DNA from: Choristoneura fumiferana
Lineage: Eukaryota > Arthropoda > Insecta > Lepidoptera > Tortricidae
Length of the DNA: 64,000 nt
Direction: 5' to 3'
NCBI RefSeq assembly: GCF_025370935.1
Contig: NC_133472.1
Coordinates: 15,972,979-16,036,978, forward strand
Shown here: positions 11,834 through 20,739 of the stretch, piece after piece
Layout of the letters: each line of letters opens with the position of its first letter
How positions within the stretch are numbered: the first letter of the stretch is position 1
The notes under the pieces: generated by a model
Told to the model about the DNA's origin: nothing
What the model saw: only the letters and a program-made list of their open reading frames with translations
Database searches by the model: none
Position numbers and translations under genes: made by a program

Positions 11834-13680
11834 CTGACTGCCCTCTCTTGGTCCTCATCTCTGCTGGCGATCTGACGAGTTCTTGATTCTTGCTGAAGCA
11901 CTACATCCAAGTCTTCTTCTTTTTCCAGCCCAGCTCTCTTTCGAGCTTTCTGTTCTGGGGTTTCAGTCCAGCTTGACCTAGAATATGAAATTTATTAAAA
12001 GCAATCAAAATAAATAATTGAAGAACAAAAAAAAATTGTTTTTCTTTTGTACCTATCTGACATATCAGGCCCTTCTTTCGCCCTAAAACTACGAGCTTCA
12101 AGACCTAAATATTTCGCTTTTGCCTCAGGCAGCTCCAGCATCCATTCTTCTCGAGATTTGACCTTGGAGGTGTGCATTGAACGCCCGTCCATAGTCCTTA
12201 TTTTCATGTCCAAAGCCCTTTCCTCTAACTGTCGATGCGCATCAGACCACTTTTCTTCAGCCCCAACAGGTAGTGGACCAATCCCATCGTCGTCGGAACT
12301 CTCGCATTTGATTATTTCGCAGTTATCTTTTGCTAATTCGATGCGCAATTGATCAGGTATAGAGGGCCCTGTAAAAAAGAAGTTTGTTAGTGTATGTGTT
12401 CTGCAATCAAAAATAGGAAACCAGATGTGTAAAAATTTACCTATTTTCCTCTCAGATTTACGAAGGTGTGGAGGCAAAGCTGGCCCTTCAGTTTCAGCAG
12501 AGCGGCGTTTATTAGTTTGTTTCGCCAAGTGGGGAGGCAATGCTGGCCCACAAACATCAGATTTAAACTTTACTTTTTCACGTAAATCCATTGATTCAAC
12601 AGCTTCGGCTTTCGGAACAGAGCGTTTCAGTTTATGACGCAGATCAGATGGGTCAATATCTAAACCAGTTTGGGATTCGTCATCACTAATTATTTCTCCT
12701 TCTTCATTACTTTCTATTTGACTATTTTTCTGTGTGGATGTTACTTCTGCAGTGTCAACATGAGTACTGGAATCCCCAATTTTTATTTTATCTTGAATAT
12801 CAGTGGTACTAGTCACTTCAACAGGTGTTGGAGTTTCAATATCTTTATCATCTTTACTGGACTTGCCTTTCTTTCTGTGTTTTTTCTTGTGTTTCTTCTT
12901 CTTTGCTTGATGGAGCTCTTTTTCCAAATTTAAGAGTTTAGCTCGGAGTTTTTCATCATCAGAAGAATCTATTTCACTTGACTCCTCTGATTTTTCTTTG
13001 ACGACAGTTGGCATCATGCTATAGTAAGAGCCTGGTTGGACTTCCTCTGAAACATTACCATCACTATCTTTTTCTTGGACAACTATAGGGCTTTTGCTTT
13101 TCCTTCTGTTTTCTGTAGGAGCAGGTTTATATATTTCAGATTTTTTTACATTAACCTCAAGAGAAGATGAACGCTTGTCTCGAGATCCTCTGTCAAATTT
13201 ATCTGAGCTTTTTAGTTTTGTAGACAACAGGTTAGTTTTTTCCTCTCTAGGGACACACTTAATTTCTTCTCTTATATCCCTTCTATGCTCAGCTGGTTTG
13301 TGTGATCTGGACCTAGACTTACGACGCCTGTCTCTACTATTACTTCTATAGTCTTTTACTTTTGATCTTTCTCTTGATGTTCTTCTATGCCTTTCATGAG
13401 ATTTTTTTCTATTTGGACTTCTCTCAGCAGAACGTCTTCTTCTTATGGGTGAATGTCTGGAATATCTAAGTCTTTCTCTAGGTAATCTGTCAGATCGATC
13501 TTTATCATCCCATTTCCTATCAATATCCCTACGAAATCTATCATTTTCAGAATGTCTATCTCTTCCAGTGGATCTGTGACTATCTCTTTGGGTGGTACTT
13601 CTACTTTGTTGGTCTGTTTTTTCGGATTTACCTTTGAATCTACCTGTCTCTGAATCACTGCTAGATTCATCAGAAATCAT
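11834..13680 (-). CDS. GPALPP1: GPALPP motif-containing protein 1 (3 exons seen, 3' end missing)
   Basis: Exons 13680-12441, 12368-12053 and 11977-11834 join in frame. Residues about 1-200 form an Arg/Ser- and Lys-rich low-complexity region typical of nuclear RNA-associated proteins. Then come acidic stretches, a poly-Lys patch near residue 270, two GPALPPHL repeats (about 375-410), GPSIPDQL and IGPLPVG, followed by the conserved REEWMLELPE and SSWTETPEQKARK blocks. This order matches the GPALPP1 family, whose molecular role is poorly known. The last visible exon ends at a strong CAG/GTAAGT donor in phase 2, and no acceptor in matching phase was found downstream; the broken C-terminal exons at 8620-8867 are the only candidates. 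ATG 13680 is chosen because it opens the long frame and lies 7 nt after a splice-acceptor-like TTCTAG. The protein upstream on the same strand is TAMM41. Confidence 0.88.
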
Positions 13681-13756
13681 TTTGGAACCTAGAATCAAAC
13701 AAGGTTTTGTTAAACTAGGTAGGTAAAAATAGACTACATATATTTTAAATACTAAC

Positions 13757-13762
13757 TTTATT
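13757..13762 (-). terminator. Polyadenylation signal AATAAA of TAMM41
   Basis: AATAAA on the minus strand, about 60 nt after the TAMM41 stop, in the 141-bp space before the GPALPP1 start codon. TAMM41 transcripts would therefore end very close to where GPALPP1 begins. Confidence 0.55.
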
Positions 13763-13821
13763 AAGCTATAGTAAATATTAAGTAAAATAATTAACACTTC
13801 AAAGTGACAATATTTTTACTT

Positions 13822-14832
13822 TTAGAACATTTTTGCAATTTTTTTAGCACTATATCTAATAGACTTGAGGAATCCTGCAGTAAGAACCCCTTTTAACGAC
13901 TGCCTTACACTTGATTGCCATACCAAATCTTTAAGAATTTGACGTAATATTATAGCACAGTCTATATCATATGCAACAGCACGGAGAACATCTTCCATAT
14001 CTTGTTGAATACCGCCATGGTTCCAAAACTTGACTATCCGTTGTTGTGGTACCATGGGCAGCTGCATCAAATGGTGGAGTTTTGTCTCTGGATGCAAATC
14101 TTGATGGCACTGAGCTTCTCCAGTAGGAAAGTCTACATAGGAATGGAATTGTTGCAAGATCGGCCTGTAAAGCTCACGAAAATTTGCTAATTGAGGCTGC
14201 ACAATGTTCCTTACTTTATTCTTATTTTCTCCAAACGTCATTCTAAAGTCCCCAGCATAACTCAAATTGGAAATGGCAAAGTAAAAGTCATACTCCGAAA
14301 ATGTTTCTGGTAGAATAAGTAAGGTAGTGTGAACAGCTGCACGCAAGTTGGACTGCAAGGCATTTTGTAACTGGGAACTGTTGGTCTCCTTGATAATCTC
14401 CACAGGTTTATGAAGCCGACCTGCTAGATACAGATCATTCCAATCTAGAAGATCAGCAATTAAGTCTTTTTGTGAAACTACTCCATATTTAATAGTTACA
14501 TTTTCTTCTTTGAGTTCCACTAAAGTGTTAAAATAAACCTTAGCTCCCCAGTTTTCTTGAAATCTCGCAACAAATCCTTTGCCTAAGTATCGTAGCGCAG
14601 AGTAATGTGCGGGGTTTTGTTCGATGTTAGCTCCATGCCATCGGTGCGAGTTATCAACGCAGTAGATTAGGTCGATCATATTGTGCTTTTTCACATTGCC
14701 TATTTGTGGTTTTACAGCTGATCCGTACGCAAAGCAAAACGTGAAATTTTGTGGAAATTTTGATAGAATTCTATAGTATAAAGGGCATACGTCTCTTGCT
14801 ATTCCTGCCACTTTTACCGCTGCCGATGTCAT
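13822..14832 (-). CDS. TAMM41: Mitochondrial phosphatidate cytidylyltransferase (TAMM41), single exon
   Basis: A 336-residue protein with the hallmark sequence of the Tam41 family. These enzymes sit on the matrix side of the mitochondrial inner membrane and make CDP-diacylglycerol from CTP and phosphatidic acid, the precursor of cardiolipin. Visible marks: nucleotidyltransferase YGSAV at residues 36-40, acidic residues D54 and D60 in NMIDLIYCVD, then HYSALRYLG, IKYGVVS, DLLDWNDLYLAGRLHKPV, LSYAGDFRM, NFRELY and the C-terminal SVRQSLKGVLTAG. Catalytic residues look intact. Length is close to the usual 320-340. There is no intron; I see no poly(A) tail or target duplication that would mark a retrocopy. 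The stop is TAA. The promoter must lie in the 1.4 kb shared head-to-head with CSN6. Confidence 0.93.
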   Translation of the reverse strand: MTSAAVKVAGIARDVCPLYYRILSKFPQNFTFCFAYGSAVKPQIGNVKKHNMIDLIYCVDNSHRWHGANIEQNPAHYSALRYLGKGFVARFQENWGAKVYFNTLVELKEENVTIKYGVVSQKDLIADLLDWNDLYLAGRLHKPVEIIKETNSSQLQNALQSNLRAAVHTTLLILPETFSEYDFYFAISNLSYAGDFRMTFGENKNKVRNIVQPQLANFRELYRPILQQFHSYVDFPTGEAQCHQDLHPETKLHHLMQLPMVPQQRIVKFWNHGGIQQDMEDVLRAVAYDIDCAIILRQILKDLVWQSSVRQSLKGVLTAGFLKSIRYSAKKIAKMF

Positions 14833-15526
14833 TTTAAAATTTGTACGATATATTTAAGATTATGAAGTTAACAGCTGACCTGCAAAGTGGCCAAGGAGTT
14901 AATCTGATCAGTTGAAGGGTCAACGCTGAATAAGATCGATTTCTTGATCGAAGAGAAGCACGTAGTCTGCTTTTTCTTCTCTTTTCTTTAGACAAACTGC
15001 AATGTTCTTAAGAGTATATGCAGTTAATTGATGTAAGTTTTAATAAATGCTCACAAACACGTTGATTTAATAACGTACACGCACATATAAGATAACCCTG
15101 ATAAAACACATTTCTGGTTTTCTGGAGTTATGCTTTTTCGCTGCCGACTTGGTTGGGTCAAGAAGCAACAACCATAGTAATAGTCAGTCAGACAGCCTTA
15201 TAGAGTTGCCAGGTTTTAACAGTTAGCTAATTTAGCTACTTCTTGCGATCATTCCTCATCTAGTTTTAAAATTGGGTATTTTCTAGCATTTAATATTTTG
15301 CATTGTTGTGGACTAAGAACCTAACATTACTATAATTAAATATTAAAAGTCAAGAAATTATGGGTTCAGACCGTAAAATTTTATATTTCTACTATTTTAT
15401 TCACTGTTATTTCTAACAGCTTATTTTTTTTTCGAGACGCTTGGCCACATTTAGCTATTTGACTTCAAACTACCACGCTGCTTTAAGTTGTTCGCATCGC
15501 ATATGCCACCCTCTGTGACCCTCTGC

Positions 15527-15656
15527 GGGGCTACTCCGAAATTCGAAAATCGAAGTTCGTGTCGTTCCACCCCTCTGACACTTATACTATTTAACACGAG
15601 AATGAGAGGGGCGGTACGATATTATTTCGATTTTCGAGTCTCGGAGTAGGCCCTCT
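15527..15656. mobile_element. Hairpin MITE, AGGGCTACTACGAA family
   Basis: Foldback copy with ends GGGGCTACTCCGAAATTCGA and TCGGAGTAGGCCCT and the inner motif TTATACTATTTAACACGAGA. It is slightly more diverged than the copies near 0.7 kb. Confidence 0.75.
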
Positions 15657-16029
15657 GGTGTTTGCATGGTGTTTGTCTTTGTCAATGGTACACTTCTTAC
15701 CACAGATAGAGTAAAGAACGAAAAATATTTTACGGTGATTTGTTAAAGCCATCAAAATAGTAAGTATTACTATTTATTTCGATGGTTTAAGCACATGATA
15801 ACTTATAACGTAGCTGATCTGGCCATGTCTGGACTGGAACCTTTACATTTTATATAGGGTCTAGTTGTTTACTTTAGAGCTATATTAGATCCGTTGTTTA
15901 AATTTTCGGTACGTATTATAAAAATATAGGAAGATACGAAGCGGTATGGACTAAGACTTCTTAGTCTTTTCCAGAGGGAGGGGACAAAAAAATATGTCGA
16001 TGACAATTTTTTTGGTATTTCATCCCTAT

Positions 16030-16239
16030 TCAGCCAAAAGTCAAAAACCTACTATTATTATAGGTACTATTACTATTTTGATTTGACATTAAAAATTTCA
16101 AGGTAGGAATGAAATTAGCTGTTACTTCTGTTAGTCTTGTTTTTGTAGGTTTTTTTTCACCAACGTTACTACCAGTATAATATCCTCTTTGCATTCTTAA
16201 AACTGTACTATAGGTAACGTTTGATAGTTTATCTTTCAT
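16030..16239 (-). CDS. Unrecognised 69-residue open frame, divergent from CSN6
   Basis: An open frame whose ATG is only 41 bp from the CSN6 ATG on the opposite strand. The peptide is basic and rich in Asn, Ser and Thr, with no membrane segment or motif I know. Codon choice looks ordinary. It may simply be CSN6 upstream sequence open by chance in AT-rich DNA, or a small divergent gene sharing the promoter. Confidence 0.2.
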   Translation of the reverse strand: MKDKLSNVTYSTVLRMQRGYYTGSNVGEKKPTKTRLTEVTANFIPTLKFLMSNQNSNSTYNNSRFLTFG

Positions 16240-16280
16240 GTTAAGGGAACGATTTTAAATATTTAGACTGATCACACATT

Positions 16281-19200
16281 ATGTCGAGTGCGGACCGGAT
16301 TGATTTCGAAATGGAAGTCGAGGTAGAAAGTGCTTCGTCGGGTCCTGCTGCGGAGCCTCCGAACCCGACGTCTCCGGCAGCGCCCGTCTCCGCCGGCAAC
16401 AAGAGCGTGGTGGTAACCACGGCTACTTCAGGCTCCGTCACTGTATCCTTGCACCCTTTAGTCATTATGAACGTGTCTGAACATTGGACTCGACTGCGAG
16501 CACAGGAAGGCTCACCACAAACCGGTAAGCTATAAAAACAAGTGTGGTACAGTAATATTGTGTTTTATTCAAAAAGTGGATAGACAACCTAACATTTTAA
16601 CCTCAACTTGAATTAAACCTGAGCGTTGACATGTTATTTGTTCATTGCTATTGATAATTCTATTATATTATAAATATTGGATATTGTTATAACCAGAGTC
16701 GTCATAGGGAACGCCAAGGCCCTTGGGCATCGACAAATATGGAGACTCATAACAAATTCATTAGTTTTGTGTATATCCAACTTGTAATTTACCAATTTGA
16801 TGCATCAATGTTATTTACTTCAAGCCCTAGAATCCTTTCCCAATCATTTTTATACTATGACTCTCTTTACATGCTGTATTTTTCCTGTGTTGCCCTTGTT
16901 AAAGAAAGTTGCTGCGTGTAGCTTATGCATGCAACCAAACACCATATCACAATGCCCAATGCAGCAATATGGAATCCCCATGCATCTAGTCACTTAAATA
17001 TCATGCTTGCCTGTCTAATTATCATTTAGTTATTTTAGTTGATCCGATACACCTATTAGTAACCTATGTAGTTTGAATAACATTGGATTGTTAGTTTGAA
17101 AAACAGAGTTGCGGCTTGCCGTAGCATTATGCTGAGTCGGGCCCACTTTATACTATTTGATTTTATTTTTTTATTCTTTCCATCTATTGTATTTTTATGT
17201 GTATCGAATATGTGTAAATAAATGTTTCTCTCTCTTTTAGTTGATCATTTAAACCGAAATTCACCCTTGTAACCATTTCTAAACTGTTTGCTTTGAAAAA
17301 ATAAGTAAATGTGCAAAATTTTAGATGTCTTTAAAATCAATTATTCTATTGATGCAGGGCCGGAATAATAGGTAACTGCCTAGGGGCCCCACTTTGGCTA
17401 GGGCGCATATACTAAAGAAATTGAGAATGTTTCATGAATTAAAATCTATTGAAAAATATGCATCCTTTCCTCGCATTCTGTCAGTTAATTTGATTGAACT
17501 TTGAATAAAGAGCTGATAATCTTCTAATGGCTGAAAGGGGCCCCGAGAAGTTGCATTGCCTAGAGGCCATAACATGGTTAATCTGGCCCTGGTTTGATGC
17601 CCTGTTTGTGTAATCCCAAATAGTCATGTTGTATGGGGTAGTAATGCCTTAGTTATTTACGTTTAATATTTGTCTTGTTCTTTTCAGTAATTGGAGCTTT
17701 AATAGGAAAGCAAAAAGGCCGTAACATTGAAGTTATGAACTCCTTTGAATTAGTCTTCAGTGTTATTGAAAATGACATTATTATAGAGAGAGATTATTAT
17801 AATTTAAAAGAAGGACAGTGTAAGTAAAAAAAAAAAACCCATAGAATGTCCAATTATTTTAATTCACCAATACAATTTTAGTATAAGTAAAGACACATTT
17901 CTTACCTACAATTTTACTCTAGGTTACAATCCTGTTCACTACTCATGATAACTTCATGCTGAGTATCATGTGGAAAAAGATGTTCTTGTGTTTACAGACA
18001 GCATACTATGTCATAGGGTGACATATGCTTATTACAGTCTATAAGTAATAATCAACTAGTCTGCATGTTTTTGGCAATCATGGTCTTTCTGAAAGTGCTG
18101 GTAGTAAAAAAATGTGGCATGTCAAAGCCTACTTACAGAATAAACACTTGGGTTTTGATTATTACCATAAATTTATCTCATTGAAGAGAAATATAGTTTA
18201 CTAGCTTTTGCCTGCGGCTTCGCCCGCGTGGAATTCGGCTATCGCGCGCTGTTCCCTCGGGAACTGCGCATTTTTCCGGGATAAAAAGTTGCCTATGTCA
18301 CTCTCTGGCCCATAAACTATCTTTGTGTCAAAAATATCGTCAAAACGGAGCGACGGATCAACAAACACACACACTTTTCCGTTTATAATATTAGTATGGA
18401 TATTAAAGGAAAAGAATAAAAAGCTTTGTCATTTTCCAGTCAAACAAGTCTTCTCGGATATGGACTTCTTGGGTTGGTATACCACAGGAGATACACCCAC
18501 AGAGCGAGACATTGCAGTGCATAGACAAATTTGTGACATAAATGAGTGCCCTGTCATGTTAATGTTAAACCCTGCTGGGGGAAATGGTGATGTGAGTGTT
18601 GTTATAATTGCTATCTTTGTTGTGGTTTTGATGCTTGTTTTTATTCAAACTGTATTTTTTTTTCAGCAACTTCCTGTAGTATTGTACGAGTCTGTGATTG
18701 ATGTTGTGAATGGCAGAGCAACAATGCTGCTAGCACCACTCACTTACACATTGGCTGCAGAAGAGGCAGAGAGGATTGGTGTGGACCATGTGGCAAGAGT
18801 ATCATCTGGAGAAGCTGCTCTGAATAGTTTAGGTAAAATATAGTTTTTGAATCAAATATCAAATTAAATATGTGCAAGGTTAAAATAAATAAATATCATG
18901 GGACACTTGACACTTGACCTAGTCCCAAACTAAACAAAGCTCACAGTAATTTAATTTGTATTAGTGTTGATATTGTGATACTTGTATACAATGAACAGCC
19001 ACAATAATAGTACATTACTGCAGAGGCCGGGAAAGAAAGGCTTGCAGGCCGAGTATGTATAGACATATGATAGGTATACGAGGCTGGCATGTTCTTTCAC
19101 GCCGAGGCTTGTAAAGTGCTTTTCTCAAACATGCACTAAAATAAATAAAAACTCCTAGAATTCAATGTTTTATTCTCAAGACAACTAAAATTGTACCAGA

Positions 19201-20703
19201 CTCAAATTATAACTACCATCTAAATAAGTGTTTATTTCATTCTAACATGAATTTTTAAAACATAAAAATAATCCCAAAAAAATCGCATTGCTTTAAAATA
19301 TGTAGATATAAAGGACTGCAAAAATAAAAAAATCACGTATCACGTTTCTAAACGAAACTTGAAATGACAATGGCACTTAATTGCAAAATGGCTAAAGCCC
19401 AAGTCCAGTCCATCTTTGACGTTTTGCATTAAAACAAAAGACTGTTGTCTTGCAGGCCTAGGCCTGCAACAGTATATTTTGAAGCCGGTTTTAAGGAACA
19501 CAACATAAACATTACATAGCATGTTTGAGAAATAAAAATTGGAGCTGGTATTAAAAAGCTAGCATGGGTGCTTAGCACCATGACACCAATTGATTGAATA
19601 ATTAATTTAAAAAATATCTATTCTACTTAACTCTAATAAATGTAAAATGCGAAAATTCGTGCGTCTCTGTGTAGCTGGATGGATCTAGTAAACAACACAG
19701 GCTACTTTACACTGATATTTTCACAGGATAACTGGTTTTTTAACAGGAAGGATTTCTTCTCGTTAGAAAACGAGCTGGGATCTGGAACTGAACATTGATG
19801 TTATTATAACAAAACCAGTTTTTGCCCGCGACTCCGTCCGCGTAGAATTATGAAAAATAGTTTACGTCCTATTCTCAGATCTACCGAATAAAAATTTCAT
19901 TGAAATCGGTCACAAACATTATGACACGAGAATTTTGTATATTAGACAATATTTATATCAGTAGGTGTTATTTATTAATGTAAAATACTATTTAATTGCA
20001 TACAACTTGGCGGGAGTATATTAATGTGCGGTGTTTGATATGCAGTGGCGGAGCACCTGACGGCGCAGCGGTCGGCGATCAAGATGCTGGTGTCGCGCGT
20101 GCGCGCGGTGCTGGCGACGGTGCGCGCGATGCGCGACGGCGCGCTGCCGCCGCGGCCGGCGCTGCTGCGCGAGGCGCGCGCGCTCGCCAACCGCCTCCCG
20201 CTGCTCACCTCGCACCAGTTCCGCACGCATTTCTACCACGTATGTCCTATGCTCGCCTTGTTACCCATCTTCAACACGGGGCCGGATTAACCAGCGCGGC
20301 GCCCCTAGGCAATGCAATTCTCTGCTCTTTTCAAATCAACTGATAGCATGTGTCGACAAAAATGAAATACCTACTAGCTATTGGCATTAACAATATTTTC
20401 TAATATTTTTTTTACTCTATAAATCACTTAATTAAAACTGTTTACGGTTTTGTGCTTTCTTTCGATTTTCTGACGGCTGAAAATTGCAGTAATATTCCCT
20501 AATATGTGGTTCGTATTAGATAGGCTCAACCATGTATCATTAAATTTGAATCTTGTTTACAGCAATGCAATGATGTGGCCCTGATGACATACCTCGGCAC
20601 CATAACGAAGGGGTGCAACGCTATCAACCAATTAGTAAATCGGTTCAACGTTCTCTACGACAGACAGGGGATGGGCCGCCGCATGAGAGGCCTCTTTTTT
20701 TAA
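16281..20703 (+). CDS. CSN6: COP9 signalosome subunit 6 (6 exons)
   Basis: Exons 16281-16524, 17688-17819, 18440-18591, 18667-18832, 20046-20239 and 20563-20703 join in frame to 342 residues, the size expected for insect CSN6. CSN6 is a scaffold subunit of the COP9 signalosome, which removes NEDD8 from cullins. The MPN domain spans about residues 45-190 (VTVSLHPLVIMNVSEHW, VIGALIGKQKGRNIEVMNSF, MDFLGWYTTG, LMLNP). It has no JAMM zinc-binding HxH motif, as is normal for CSN6, which pairs with catalytic CSN5. The C-terminal helical part ends in the highly conserved CNDVALMTYLGTITKGCN and YDRQGMGRRMRGLFF. Splice phases are 1, 1, 0, 1, 0. Intron 3 is only 75 bp; intron 2 ends just after a Helitron (18201-18402). 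Exon 5 is about 75% GC in AT-rich surroundings. AATAAA lies 31 nt after the stop. Confidence 0.95.
17355..17591. mobile_element. Short inverted-terminal element in CSN6 intron 1
   Basis: The ends CAGGGCCGGAATAATAGG and TTAATCTGGCCCTG are inverted, with a second inverted pair CTGCCTAGGGGCCCC / GGGGCCCC...TGCCTAG. A related fragment lies at 20279-20345 in intron 5 (GGGGCCGGATTAACCAG). Confidence 0.65.
18201..18402 (-). mobile_element. Lep1-type Helitron in CSN6 intron 2
   Basis: Minus-strand copy: the CTAG end and GCGGCTTCGCCCGCG hairpin are at the left; ATTATAAACGGAAAAGTGTG...ACTAATA is at the right. The right edge is about 38 bp from the exon 3 acceptor. Confidence 0.75.
19010..19560. repeat. 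Foldback region in CSN6 intron 4
   Basis: TTTCTCAAACATGC near 19123 and GCATGTTTGAGAAA near 19518 are exact inverted partners about 400 bp apart. Between them lies a perfect 20-bp palindrome, TTGCAGGCCTAGGCCTGCAA, at 19450-19469. Non-coding; probably an old inverted-repeat element. Confidence 0.45.
19806..19960 (-). repeat. Fragment of a dispersed element with a GCCCGCG end
   Basis: TTTTTGCCCGCGACTCCGTC starts it and AATTTCATTGAAATCGGTC lies inside; I recognise this as common lepidopteran repeat sequence. Only about 150 bp remain. Confidence 0.45.
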
Positions 20704-20733
20704 GTTTAACAGCACTTTAAACAACGGGTTCAT

Positions 20734-20739
20734 AATAAA
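20734..20739 (+). terminator. Polyadenylation signal AATAAA of CSN6
   Basis: AATAAA begins 31 nt after the CSN6 TAA stop (20701-20703), implying a very short 3' UTR. Confidence 0.55.

Larger units (their letters stand above)
14833..16239. other. Head-to-head intergenic region, TAMM41 / CSN6
   Basis: A 1.4-kb spacer between two divergent genes, so it should hold both promoters. I find no convincing TATA box. It contains one hairpin MITE (15527-15656) and, next to CSN6, an open minus-strand frame listed separately. Confidence 0.5.

Noticed and set aside
19996..20343. Overlapping plus and minus frames at 20.0-20.3 kb
   Set aside because: They are shadows of GC-rich CSN6 exon 5 in other frames.
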